From positions 37,755 to 101,754 of the forward strand of contig JAUVZJ010000001.1 of assembly GCA_030602585.1 (NCBI GenBank): DNA of 64,000 bases, written 5' to 3'. The translations under genes were made by a program, and so were the position numbers. Source of the stretch: Candidatus Methanophagales archaeon (lineage in GTDB: Archaea > Halobacteriota > Syntropharchaeia > Alkanophagales > Methanospirareceae). Below the pieces are notes generated by a model, which was not told where the DNA came from, searched no databases, and saw only the letters and a list, made by a program, of their open reading frames with translations. Shown in pieces: positions 26,301 to 33,912 of the stretch (position 1 is the stretch's first letter; the number at the start of each line of letters is the position of its first letter).

Positions 26301-26483
26301 ATAAAGATTGAGTCCACTGCGTCTGTCAGGGAAACCGAAGAGGATTCGCTTTTGGAAAGACAGAATAGTTGATTTCCCAGCTTCATTAGGTCCAATAAAG
26401 ATGGTGAGACCCGGGGTTAAATTCTTTATGTGATAATTGTGAAATATTCCAAAACCGTCAATATAAATTTCTTCAAACTTCAT
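23322..26483 (-). CDS. YhaN/SbcC-like ATPase with a central transmembrane hairpin
   Basis: A 1053-residue SMC/Rad50-type ATPase. The Walker A GPNEAGKST is at residues 31-39, the signature LSRGTAEQLYLSLRFG starts near 966 and the Walker B region PIVFDDILVNFD starts near 994. The middle is long coiled coil. At about residues 480-525 it has two hydrophobic segments (LWPALMLIAAGIVSLILSI and WVIGISILAILSISATFYII) instead of the CxxC zinc hook of Rad50. This fits the YhaN family, whose partner is the YhaO-like phosphoesterase encoded directly upstream (ATGA overlap at 26480-26483). A DNA-end processing or membrane-linked nuclease role is inferred. The frame is intact. Confidence 0.87.
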   Translation of the reverse strand: MKFEEIYIDGFGIFHNYHIKNLTPGLTIFIGPNEAGKSTILSFQKRILFGFPDRRSGLNLYPPLAGGNHGGRLIISNADNTRYTIERYSKGTHNVKVIFPDGSTGGTTELSNLLGHANKDIFENIYAFGLTELQDFETLNSEAVKGRIYSAGTGIGAVSLSEVQKNLETEAGSFFKERGSKPEINALFNEIKSIDSRLREIEKDTQNFDRLHNELEEITKEIANVEQERNQIRTKFNHTTNLIRVWDDWRKIQEAKERLQKIPEIENFPENGIELLERNIEKIDELNESISEKNEGLKKIKIQKSVTKIDEKLIGNKDKILELQKGQDKYISATKGLPTLEENLKRDKEGLKGSLHEIGPDWDEEKLSKFDISIPTKETVRRKHNTLEEAKEKNRDTEKEVQGIEQNIKNIEEEIEKVNKHLKTQSLQQIDEKKLEQERKSLQLLRIKYPNLKEKEVDMRNLEEKEELFTILKPHRAEPLPKLPLWPALMLIAAGIVSLILSIFGNNWVIGISILAILSISATFYIILSRKELSTTTPEGFEDKEAEDLIERSRDLSERRNKLESALQKIKNEILSNAQICDFEDIPDPQQIENKDSELRAASENQLKLNELKKQQETLDQKLVKLSEEANTVKKKLEALRKEEEKAQKEWRNWLTERGLDSELTPEGTIDIFATIKTCIEKQKSIEEIKVRINSIQQSIEKYETKVSSVLEDCNRKKEEINVIVELEKITEELNQAIEDSKTLEQLDIDEESLKLELRNLEIKLEERQRTVSELLSQGFAESETEFRENARNWEERNKLMDEILQGEQNIKRISGDGKPYFDFINELEETSPEDLEEKELQLKERLEEIENNLSELREKRGGIAKEIEQIERGEEGSFLRMEKTVKMQKLKKNSDEWSILTLARTIMGKAIEKYEQERQPGVIKEAQSFFSKMTLGRYSRIYAPLDEAKIYVEDKDGRRKDIQDLSRGTAEQLYLSLRFGFVREFSKRAESLPIVFDDILVNFDPKRFRAACEAIKELAKTNQILYFTCHPESVNLLAEIMPDSKIIDINVD

Positions 26484-27757
26484 GTGAATTTGCCCCCAAT
26501 AAGTTTATCCAGGCAGAGTGCTTCTGCCTTTTTTATTAAATAACGAAAATGTTCGTCATCAATGGATTCAAGAAGTTTTCTCCCACTTGGAGATGTAAAT
26601 AATGGGTCGAGGCTATCTTTAAGTTCAGCCATCTTATTTTCATCATGCGAAAATTCTTCAAACAGCTTGACCAAATCACCGATAAAGTCCTTGCGCTCCA
26701 ACAGTGATTTCCAATCGATTTCAGGATTCGTATAGTCCTCAATACTTTCAATCCAAACGAATTGTTTTTCCCCTTCTTCATTCTCCCTTATGTCTTTGAG
26801 GACGTCATCTAAAACACCTTTTCGAGCGATAGATGAGTGCAGGGCACCTCTACCGGTAAGGATAATTCTACAAATTGATGGGCGTCCCATTGCTTCTTTC
26901 CGGATCTTTTCGATGTAGTTGTGTAATTTTGAGATTAGTTCCTGTTCTGTGTGGAGGGCGTCAATTGATAGCTCTTCTACAAACCATCTCATGGAATCAA
27001 CTTCGATAAATTCGGCAGTTGGTTCCCCTTTTTCATCGACATTGACCAGAAAACAGCCTCTAGCACCTGTCTCCCTGGGATGAAGACCCTGAGGATTGCC
27101 CGGATAAATTACCAGCGGATTATCCTCATTTATAATAGCCTTTTTGTGGACATGACCGAGAGCCCAATAATCGAAATTTCGGATGATTAAGTCCTGTAAT
27201 GTGCAAGGTGCATAAGGTTCGTGTTCTGTGTTAGTTCCAACATTGCAATGTAACATACCAATGGAGAACAGAGCTTTTTTTGATTGTGACATTTTAGGGT
27301 ATTTGTTAGTAAGATTTGTTTTTATCTCTCGATTGTGAAAACTAATGCCATAGATTTGGGCAATTTCCTCGCCATCTTTTTCGACCGAGACCTTCTCCAC
27401 AGATTTTCCCTTGAAGATATGAACATTTTTTGGCCAGTCCAAGTTGACTGACCACCCATCTAATGGGTCATGGTTTCCGTGTACAATAAATGCTTTTATT
27501 CCCGCATCAGATAATCTTTTCAGACCATCTCGAAATCGAAGTTGTGCTCGCAAGCTTCTATCGCCCCCATCATAAATATCCCCTGCAATTAATAGGAAAT
27601 CAATTTGTTTTTCAATACCAAGATCAATTATTTTATTGAATGCTTTAAATGTTGCTTCTGTTAATTCTGAACTTATTTCTTCATTTACTTCGGAAATCCC
27701 CTTAAAGGGGCTATCTAAATGTAGGTCTGCTGTATGTATAAAACTAAAAGGTTTCAT
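26480..27757 (-). CDS. YhaO/SbcD/Mre11-like metallophosphoesterase
   Basis: A 425-residue nuclease of the calcineurin-like phosphoesterase fold. The metal motifs are in order: TADLHLDSPF (D and H, residues 9-18), LIAGDIYDGGDRSLRA near 57, FIVHGNHDPLDGW near 94, MLHCNVG and YWALGHVHKKAII near 197. After residue 300 it has the extra C-terminal part used by SbcD-like proteins to contact the ATPase. It lies first in the operon with the YhaN-like gene. Exonuclease/endonuclease activity on DNA is inferred from the family. Confidence 0.9.
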   Translation of the reverse strand: MKPFSFIHTADLHLDSPFKGISEVNEEISSELTEATFKAFNKIIDLGIEKQIDFLLIAGDIYDGGDRSLRAQLRFRDGLKRLSDAGIKAFIVHGNHDPLDGWSVNLDWPKNVHIFKGKSVEKVSVEKDGEEIAQIYGISFHNREIKTNLTNKYPKMSQSKKALFSIGMLHCNVGTNTEHEPYAPCTLQDLIIRNFDYWALGHVHKKAIINEDNPLVIYPGNPQGLHPRETGARGCFLVNVDEKGEPTAEFIEVDSMRWFVEELSIDALHTEQELISKLHNYIEKIRKEAMGRPSICRIILTGRGALHSSIARKGVLDDVLKDIRENEEGEKQFVWIESIEDYTNPEIDWKSLLERKDFIGDLVKLFEEFSHDENKMAELKDSLDPLFTSPSGRKLLESIDDEHFRYLIKKAEALCLDKLIGGKFT

Positions 27758-27925
27758 TATTTGGCTCCTTTATCATATATTCTTACTTCTTTAGTCACGA
27801 TATGATTCATCACACCTAAGTAGGGCAGGGGCAAAATTCCCCTATTCATCTTTTTTATTACCCTCCCTTATTCACCTCGCACATCTTTTACCTATGTTAA
27901 ATCATATATTAATTCTTTACTGCCC

Positions 27926-29140
27926 TCACTTCAACATCTCCCTAACCACATCCACATCAGCATCCACCTCCTTTGGCGGTTCGCATATCCTTATCACGCG
28001 TTCCGGATCTTTCAATAAATGCCCTGTAGTAATGCACACAATCCTCTCATCCCTTTCTATTTCGCCCATCTGAACCAATTTCTTCAACCCTGCGAATGAA
28101 GCCGCACTTGCAGGCTCTACACCTATGCCTTCCAGTCTTGCGAGCATGAGCTGCGCTTCCGTTATCTCATCGTCAGTCACCGATTCCGCAACACCACCTG
28201 AGTCCCTTATAGCGGTTAAAGCCTTTGCGGCATTCACCGGATTCCCTATCCGTATCGCAGACGCAATCGTTTCCGGTTTATCCTCCGGTATTATCTCCGA
28301 GTTACCTTCTTTAAAAGCGTTCACTATTGGTTTCGCACCCTCTGCTTGAATACCGGTCATCTTTGGAACTGAATCAGCAATGCCCAAAGTCTTCAACTCC
28401 GAAAAACCTTTAAATATCGCACTTATGTTCCCTGCATTCCCGACCGGCAGAATAACCCTATCAGGAACTTCCCAGTCGAGTTTTTCCGCAACCTCAAACG
28501 CTATTGTCTTCTGACCTTCCAACCGGTAAGGATTCACGGAATTCAACAAGTAAAGTTTCTCTTCCTCGCATAACACGCGAACAACGCGTAAAGCATCGTC
28601 AAAATTACCTTTTAGCGAGAATACCTTTGCACCGTGCATCATCGCCTGTGCTACTTTCCCTAATGCCACTTTTCCCTTTGGTAGCAGAACGTAGCACGGA
28701 AAACCTACTTTTGCCGCAAAGATGGCAAGTGATGCGGAAGTATTGCCCGTAGATGCACATGCTACGCCTTTCACACCCAATTCCACCGCTTTCGTCACTC
28801 CTACGGTCATTCCACGGTCTTTAAACGAACCAGAAGGGTTCAGTCCCTCGTGCTTCACCCACAAATCATCAATGCCGATGGATTTAGCAAGTCTATCGCA
28901 CCTGTACAAAGGTGTGTTCCCTTCGTTTATCGTTACAGGTTTTGTTTCTTGATCGAAAGGCAATAAAACACGATACTTCCACACGCCTTCTCCTTTCGCT
29001 TTAACCACTCGCTCCGTATCTATTTCCGAATAATCGTATTTTATATCCAGCAAACCGTCGCATTTTCTGCACGTATATACTATGTCGTCCTTAGAGTAGC
29101 GTGCCCCGCATCTTATGCATTCTACTTCGTATTCTCGCAT
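27926..29140 (-). CDS. thrC: Threonine synthase
   Basis: A PLP enzyme of about 404 residues that converts O-phosphohomoserine to threonine. The start is set at the ATG at 29138-29140 (MREYEVECIRCG), because the open frame upstream of it is a hydrophobic tail that the family lacks. The N-terminal zinc-ribbon-like CIRCGARYSKDDIVYTCRKC is followed by the PLP lysine in NPSGSFKDRGM and the phosphate-binding GNAGNISA. C-terminal family marks are complete. It is divergent from the HdrD-like gene at 29267. Confidence 0.94.
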   Translation of the reverse strand: MREYEVECIRCGARYSKDDIVYTCRKCDGLLDIKYDYSEIDTERVVKAKGEGVWKYRVLLPFDQETKPVTINEGNTPLYRCDRLAKSIGIDDLWVKHEGLNPSGSFKDRGMTVGVTKAVELGVKGVACASTGNTSASLAIFAAKVGFPCYVLLPKGKVALGKVAQAMMHGAKVFSLKGNFDDALRVVRVLCEEEKLYLLNSVNPYRLEGQKTIAFEVAEKLDWEVPDRVILPVGNAGNISAIFKGFSELKTLGIADSVPKMTGIQAEGAKPIVNAFKEGNSEIIPEDKPETIASAIRIGNPVNAAKALTAIRDSGGVAESVTDDEITEAQLMLARLEGIGVEPASAASFAGLKKLVQMGEIERDERIVCITTGHLLKDPERVIRICEPPKEVDADVDVVREMLK

Positions 29141-29266
29141 GACAAAACTCCCTATCAATGGTATTAACAGAGATGTAATAAGAATATAAAGGAAGTTTTT
29201 AAATAAAAATCGAAAACGAGTTATAGAGAAAAGTGGGGACGTCATAGTTAAGGAGGAATAACGGAT

Positions 29267-30400
29267 ATGAAACTGGAAAGAGAAGAGATTCTAAGTGCAA
29301 TATATCATTGTGTGAAATGTAAGCTGTGCAGTATTTCGAGTTTTCATCCAACCGAGGAGTGGTTACCTTTATGCCCCAGCGGGCGATTTTATGGCTATCA
29401 GGCATTCTATGCACCCGGTAGATTGGAGATTTTTAGAGAAATATTGGAAGGTGAGCTATCAGAGCCTACGGAAGGATTATTGAATGCGGTCTATGCATGC
29501 ACGCTATGCGGGGCGTGTTATGAGAAATGCAAGCAGATAACAAGTGTGGAAATACGGTTGCCGGAACTGTTTGAGGAGCTGAGGGGAGTGCTGGTAAATA
29601 AAGGGTGGTTTCTTGACACCCATAGAAAGATTGCGGAAAAGATAAAAGAAACGAGAAATGCGTATGGCGAGAAAGATAAGTATAAATACGAATACGAAGC
29701 GAAATCGCTCTATGGGACGGATGTTCTCTACTATATCGGCTGCACTGCTCGCTACCGCGTGCCGGAGATTGCCGATTCTATGCTGCAAATCTTTGATAAG
29801 TTAGGGATAAAATACCAGGTAATGGAAGACGAATGGTGCTGTGGCTCGGTTTTACTCAGAACAGGACAGGTAGAAGATGCGAAGGTGCTTATGGAACACA
29901 ACATAGAGGAGATAAAGAGGAGTGGTGCGAAGACCGTTGTTTTCACCTGCCCTGGATGTTTAAAGACGTTCGAGAAGGATTATCCCGATATGGCTGTCGA
30001 ACTGGTGCATTCCACGCAATTATTAACACGATTGGGGAATATGAAGGTGAAGAGGTTGGGTATGGAAGTGGCTTATCACGACCCCTGCCATCTGGGTAGG
30101 GATTTGGGCATATACGAAGAGCCGAGGGCGGTTTTAAAAGAAGTGGCGGATGTGAAGGCAATGAAAAGGGAAAGGGAGCAAGCGTGGTGTTGTGGCTCCG
30201 GCGGTGGTGTTAAATCCGCTTATGGCGAGTTTGCGTTGTGGAGTGCCGGCGAACGAATAAAAGAAGCGAAGGGGGCGGGTGTTGAAGCGATTGTGAGTGC
30301 ATGCCCGTTCTGTAAAAGGAACTTGAGGGAAGCCGCAGAGAATGAAGGAATGAAAGTATATGATGTTGTAGAACTTGTAAACAGGAGTCTGGAGGGTTGA
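29267..30400 (+). CDS. HdrD/GlcF-like iron-sulfur protein
   Basis: A 377-residue protein with an N-terminal double 4Fe-4S part (CVKCKLCSISS...CPSG near residue 15, and CTLCGACYEKCKQ near 77) and two CCG modules: GCTARYRVPE, EWCCGSVLLRTG, FTCPGCLKTFE, DPCHLGRDLG, AWCCGSGGG and ACPFCKRN. This is the layout of HdrD and of the GlcF/LldE-type subunit. The next gene encodes a GlcD-like flavoprotein whose start overlaps this stop, so the two are very likely one dehydrogenase. It has AAGGAGGAAT just before the ATG. Confidence 0.88.
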   Translation: MKLEREEILSAIYHCVKCKLCSISSFHPTEEWLPLCPSGRFYGYQAFYAPGRLEIFREILEGELSEPTEGLLNAVYACTLCGACYEKCKQITSVEIRLPELFEELRGVLVNKGWFLDTHRKIAEKIKETRNAYGEKDKYKYEYEAKSLYGTDVLYYIGCTARYRVPEIADSMLQIFDKLGIKYQVMEDEWCCGSVLLRTGQVEDAKVLMEHNIEEIKRSGAKTVVFTCPGCLKTFEKDYPDMAVELVHSTQLLTRLGNMKVKRLGMEVAYHDPCHLGRDLGIYEEPRAVLKEVADVKAMKREREQAWCCGSGGGVKSAYGEFALWSAGERIKEAKGAGVEAIVSACPFCKRNLREAAENEGMKVYDVVELVNRSLEG

Positions 30401-31818
30401 TGAACATGAATCAAAATTTCTTAAAGTTTGTGCATGCGATGGTAGGAGAAGAGAACGCAACAGACGACAGGGCAATCTGCGCTTCTTATTCGAGAGACCA
30501 GCACTGGCACTTCGTTCCTGCAAGGAATCCGGCTTATGTCGTGCGACCTGCGAACAAAGAAGAAGTGAAGAAGGTTTTAATGCTCGCAAACGAAGAGAAA
30601 ATACCGGTGATACCTTACAGCACGGGCATAAATGTAAGGGGATTGACAATCCCTGTCCACGAAGGCAGTATTCTGTTAGACCTCTCAAGGATGAACCGCA
30701 TACTGGAAATAAATCCTGCGATGAAGACTGCGACGGTGGAGCCGGGCGTGACTTTCGGGATGCTGCTTGAAAAGACTAAGGAATACAAATTGCGACCCGC
30801 ATTCCCGGATGCGCCGCTTACAGTAAGCGTATTGGTAAATTATTACTTGCGTGGGATATATCAAACTGCGGCGGCGGATGGTCATGACCACACATTGTCG
30901 TATGAGATGGTTCTTCCTAACGGTGAGATAATAAAAACAGGGTCACGGTCTCTTTCCGAGATGCCTTATTTCCGATATGGTGTGGGTCCTGACTTCACCG
31001 GTGTTTTCTGCGCTCATCCCGGCACGTGCGGCGTGGTGACCGAATTGACAGCAAAGCTTTACAGGTTGTATGATAACAAAAAAGTCTATTTCATTGGTTT
31101 TGACGACGTGAGCGCATCAACGAAATTTATTTACAATTTGATGCATGACGAATTAGCTGCGAGTATCAGGTTAGTGGACAATCAGAGCTGGTTGAAAGGG
31201 ATATGCGGCACTTTTGATTATCGTTATGAGGAGCTACCGAAGTTCGTGTTGTGCATGTTGGTGGAAGGAGTGGATGGCATATTCGAGGCGAAGGATAAGT
31301 TAGTGGTCGAATATATAAAAGAATCTCGCGGAAAGGTGTTGGAATTCCCGGAGGAGTTCAAAAGGACCTTCGAGGAAGAGAGTTTAGGTGGTGCGGAGAA
31401 GAGCTGCATGGTGTTTGGCTTACGTGGTAATTACCATTGCATAGGGTTCTACGGACCTTTGACGCTGGCTGCGAGATATTATGAGCTGCATGAAGCGACT
31501 GCATTGGAGGTTGGAATACCAGAGGACCACGTTCATTTCTATCTCGACCCGATATACAATTTTCACGGGCAGCTTTGTTACGTTGAGCTTGATATATTTT
31601 ACGATGGCAGCGATTTGGAATTCGGTGAGAAGCTGCGGAATTATAATGAGATACAATTCCAGCGGTTGCTTGACCTGGGTATCTATGGCTGGTTCAGACC
31701 TTATGCGGGGATAATACAGCCGACAGTGGAGAGAATAGGGTATCTTGCAGAGGTCTGGAAGAAGTTCCTCAAGGTTTTGGACCCGAATGAGATAATGAAC
31801 AGAGGAAAACTATTCTAA
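30400..31818 (+). CDS. GlcD-like FAD-linked oxidoreductase
   Basis: A flavoprotein of about 472 residues of the GlcD/LldD type. The PCMH-type FAD domain contains IPYSTGINVRGLTIPVHEGS near residue 74, DLSRMNRILEINPAMKTATVEPGV and the FAD-phosphate region PGTCGVVTELTAKLYR; the C-terminal FAD-oxidase part ends DPNEIMNRGKLF. The ATG at 30400 overlaps the stop of the HdrD-like gene, with GGAGGG before it. The substrate could be lactate, glycolate or another 2-hydroxy acid, with electrons passing to the HdrD-like subunit; this is inferred from the pairing. Confidence 0.87.
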   Translation: MNMNQNFLKFVHAMVGEENATDDRAICASYSRDQHWHFVPARNPAYVVRPANKEEVKKVLMLANEEKIPVIPYSTGINVRGLTIPVHEGSILLDLSRMNRILEINPAMKTATVEPGVTFGMLLEKTKEYKLRPAFPDAPLTVSVLVNYYLRGIYQTAAADGHDHTLSYEMVLPNGEIIKTGSRSLSEMPYFRYGVGPDFTGVFCAHPGTCGVVTELTAKLYRLYDNKKVYFIGFDDVSASTKFIYNLMHDELAASIRLVDNQSWLKGICGTFDYRYEELPKFVLCMLVEGVDGIFEAKDKLVVEYIKESRGKVLEFPEEFKRTFEEESLGGAEKSCMVFGLRGNYHCIGFYGPLTLAARYYELHEATALEVGIPEDHVHFYLDPIYNFHGQLCYVELDIFYDGSDLEFGEKLRNYNEIQFQRLLDLGIYGWFRPYAGIIQPTVERIGYLAEVWKKFLKVLDPNEIMNRGKLF

Positions 31819-31845
31819 CAAACTTTCTTTGAAAAAGAAAGTTTG
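31819..31845 (+). terminator. Perfect hairpin after the GlcD-like gene
   Basis: A 12-base perfect stem (CAAACTTTCTTT / AAAGAAAGTTTG) with a GAA loop starts at the base after the stop codon. It is probably a transcription end or RNA-stability element. A second large hairpin follows at 31882-31912. Confidence 0.6.
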
Positions 31846-31881
31846 ATCAAAGAAACATTTAGAATAGTTTTTCTTTTCCGT

Positions 31882-31912
31882 AAACGCTTTTCTTTTTTAA
31901 AGAAAAGGGTTT
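31882..31912 (+). terminator. Second hairpin, one mismatch
   Basis: AAACGCTTTTCTTT and AAAGAAAAGGGTTT pair at 13 of 14 positions around a TTT loop. It lies between the GlcD-like gene and the acetyltransferase gene, about 35 bases after the first hairpin. Confidence 0.5.
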
Positions 31913-31932
31913 AGTAGAAGTGAGAATCAGTT

Positions 31933-32394
31933 ATGCACGAGCTGAGGATAAGGAAAGCAGTAGATGCGGATTTGCAGGAGATTATACGGGTATGGAAGAG
32001 TAACATAAAAACGATAAATACAGCTTCGGATATCGCTGATTTGTTCCATTCATTCAAGAAATATTTCTTTGTACTAGTTGCTACGTCGGCGGGCATGGGC
32101 TTTGAGAATAATGTTATTGGTTTTGCCGGTGGCGCTATAAGAGGCGGGCATGGGCATATATCGGGGATTGCCGTGGATGAAGAATATAGAATGAAAGGAA
32201 TTGGAAAGGATTTGTTAAAAACAGTAGAACACGAATTTATCGCTAAGGGGTTCGATAAAGTCACGTTGGAGGTCAGGAAAAGTAACAGGGGTGCAATAGG
32301 ATTTTATGAAAAACAAGGCTACAAATGGCAATATATCGTAAAAGGCTATTATGCGGATGGTGAGGATGCAATGGTATATGAGAAGAAGATTTGA
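31933..32394 (+). CDS. GNAT-family N-acetyltransferase
   Basis: A 153-residue acetyltransferase of the RimI-like type. The N-terminal strand starts LRIRKAVDADLQEIIRVW, the core IAVDEEYRMKGIGKDLLKTVEHE contains the acetyl-CoA pyrophosphate loop (R-x-x-G-I-G), and the end has LEVRKSNRGAIGFYEKQGYKW. A protein N-terminal or small-molecule acetyl acceptor is possible; the target cannot be read. It is followed 19 bases later by copy 2 of the family-A repeat. Confidence 0.9.
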   Translation: MHELRIRKAVDADLQEIIRVWKSNIKTINTASDIADLFHSFKKYFFVLVATSAGMGFENNVIGFAGGAIRGGHGHISGIAVDEEYRMKGIGKDLLKTVEHEFIAKGFDKVTLEVRKSNRGAIGFYEKQGYKWQYIVKGYYADGEDAMVYEKKI

Positions 32395-32412
32395 GCTTAA
32401 GAAAAAAGATAC

Positions 32413-32503
32413 TTGTTTACCGCTGAGCCCGCAGAGAACACAGAGAATCAGAAAAAACATTTATCTCATCTCAGCGCTCTCCGTAATCTCGGCGGTAAAC
32501 AAA
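32413..32503. repeat. Family-A intergenic inverted-repeat element, copy 2
   Basis: About 91 bases. It begins TTGTTTACCGCTGAG and ends CTCGGCGGTAAACAAA, the same terminal pair as copies 1 and 3, with nearly identical inner sequence (CCGCAGAGAACACAGAG and TCAGCGCTCTCCGTAATC). It lies just after the acetyltransferase gene and supplies the DNA upstream of the glycine-zipper gene. Confidence 0.85.
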
Positions 32504-32555
32504 TACGAAAAAAGTTATATAGGGATAATATAAATTAAAGAATGTGATTGGAAAA

Positions 32556-32765
32556 ATGTCAGAAGAAGTTACATATAGGGGTAGATACACTCGAACCTTT
32601 ATGGGTGGAGGAACAGGAGCTCTAATTGGTGCGATATTAGGTGGGCCTTTAGGGGCGGTTATTGGTGGAGCAATAGGAGGAGGGCTCGGAGTAGCAGCTG
32701 ATACCGCTATAGAGCAGCAGAGAACAAAAGCACTTGAAGAAAAGAGAGAAGAGCTTGGGGAGTAA
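32556..32765 (+). CDS. Small glycine-zipper protein
   Basis: A protein of about 69 residues, mostly a glycine-zipper segment (GGGTGALIGAILGGPLGAVI followed by GGAIGGGLGVAADTAI), which would insert into or line a membrane, and a charged C-terminal helix. The start is taken as the ATG at 32556; a GTG four codons earlier is open. The next gene, a small membrane protein, starts three bases after the stop, so they are co-translated. The cellular role is not known. Confidence 0.6.
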   Translation: MSEEVTYRGRYTRTFMGGGTGALIGAILGGPLGAVIGGAIGGGLGVAADTAIEQQRTKALEEKREELGE

Positions 32766-32768
32766 TAG

Positions 32769-32978
32769 GTGGAGCAAGAGCTAACCGCTTGGATTATATT
32801 GATCATAGGTATTTCTATCTATCTCTTAGAAACTCTCTTGGAGATATACGCGGCACGCAGAAGAAGATCACCTACTGTTATCAGAATAGGTCCGTTAGAA
32901 ATAACAACCGATTATGTTGGTGCTCTTAGCATTATCCTTGTAGTACACGCATCACTCAGATTGTTAGGCGTGATCTAG
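32769..32978 (+). CDS. Small two-helix membrane protein (69 aa)
   Basis: A 69-residue protein beginning with GTG, with two hydrophobic segments (AWIILIIGISIYLLETLL and VGALSIILVVHASLRLLG) joined by a basic stretch with ARRRRS. It is tightly coupled to the glycine-zipper gene. Its end overlaps the ferredoxin gene on the other strand by four bases. It belongs to no family I recognise. Confidence 0.55.
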   Translation: MEQELTAWIILIIGISIYLLETLLEIYAARRRRSPTVIRIGPLEITTDYVGALSIILVVHASLRLLGVI

Positions 32979-33151
32979 ATACTCTCCAGCTCCAGCGCAC
33001 CCACGGGGCAGATGTTCACACAAGCTTTACAGCTATCGCATTCGTCATCCTTTATCTCTATCCACATCCCTATTAAATTCATTGCCTCCGTGGGACATAC
33101 TGTAACGCATGCACCACAATATCCACAGCGGTATCTATCTATTTTCATCAT
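32975..33151 (-). CDS. Small 2[4Fe-4S] ferredoxin
   Basis: A 58-codon ferredoxin. Two CxxCxxCxxxCP motifs are visible, CGYCGACVTVCPTEA at about residue 9 and CDSCKACVNICPVGA at about residue 38, binding two 4Fe-4S clusters for low-potential electron transfer. The start (ATG ATG at 33146-33151) follows GAGGAGGAGAGG. That ribosome site is the end of the AMMECR1 gene, whose stop lies two bases before the start, so both are in one operon. Confidence 0.9.
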   Translation of the reverse strand: MMKIDRYRCGYCGACVTVCPTEAMNLIGMWIEIKDDECDSCKACVNICPVGALELESI

Positions 33152-33153
33152 CG

Positions 33154-33750
33154 TTACCTCTCCTCCTCAAATATCTGTCCCTCAAATGTGCTGACCTCAG
33201 TATCTTCCTCCAGCCATGCGTCCTGTGGCAAGCCTGCTTTCCAGCATGTCTGGCATAGAAACTCCTCCGACGACCAATTATTCTCGGTAGCCACCTGAGG
33301 GAGCAAAAGCCCTTGATATATTCCCCTCTTTACAATTAATCCATGCTTGCCTACTTCTATTTTCTCTGGCAAGTCTTTTGGCTTCTCTTTTAACGCGTGA
33401 GGCATTGTGAGTATCGTGAGCTCAATGGTTACATCCTTAAACTCCTCCATCGTTACAGGTGGAAACCGGGGGTCGCTAACAGCCGCGGATACCGCCGCAT
33501 CTATAATTGCATCTTTCAGCTTAAATACAGGATATGGATAGCCAATACAGCCACGTAGATTTTCGTGTTTATTCAACGTGACAAAGACACCTCTTTTTTC
33601 TTCAAAGAGCGCAGGCAAGTCATCAGGCGCTTTTAACTTGGCGTTCTCTCTTAAGCGTTTCTCTATTGCAGTTCTTGCAAGCTTTAATCCCTCTTTTCCT
33701 TCTTCCTCCGTTAGCATTGACATAGCATGCTTTTTCATTGTCGTTTTCAA
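33154..33750 (-). CDS. AMMECR1-domain protein
   Basis: A 198-residue protein of the AMMECR1 family, conserved in archaea and eukaryotes and of unclear activity. Marks are RGCIGYPYPVFKLKDAIIDAA near residue 60 with the invariant GCIG, DPRFPPVTMEEF near 91, and LLLPQVATENNWSSEEFLCQTCWKAGL near 147. Several Met codons at the N-terminus (MKTTMKKHAMSM) leave the exact start open. It forms an operon with the ferredoxin. Confidence 0.88.
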   Translation of the reverse strand: MKTTMKKHAMSMLTEEEGKEGLKLARTAIEKRLRENAKLKAPDDLPALFEEKRGVFVTLNKHENLRGCIGYPYPVFKLKDAIIDAAVSAAVSDPRFPPVTMEEFKDVTIELTILTMPHALKEKPKDLPEKIEVGKHGLIVKRGIYQGLLLPQVATENNWSSEEFLCQTCWKAGLPQDAWLEEDTEVSTFEGQIFEEER

Positions 33751-33780
33751 TTTAAATAGTTTATGAATTTGGTAAAATCA

Positions 33781-33863
33781 TGCGGAGGGCAGGATTCGAA
33801 CCTGCGAACCCCTACGGGAACAGATCTTGAGTCTGCCACCTTTGTCCACTCGGTAACCCCCGC
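33781..33863 (-). tRNA. trnL: tRNA-Leu (anticodon CAA)
   Basis: An 83-nucleotide class II tRNA. The acceptor arms GCGGGGG and CCTCCGC pair with one G-T wobble. The anticodon stem CAGA/TCTG encloses the loop CTCAAGA, giving the anticodon CAA for Leu UUG codons. The T arm GCAGG-TTCGAAT-CCTGC is perfect, and the long variable arm is typical of Leu. The gene does not encode the CCA end. No intron is visible. Confidence 0.95.
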
Positions 33864-33912
33864 TTCGCTATATGCTATAATATAGATATTACCTATTTAT
33901 TTTTAAGAAATT

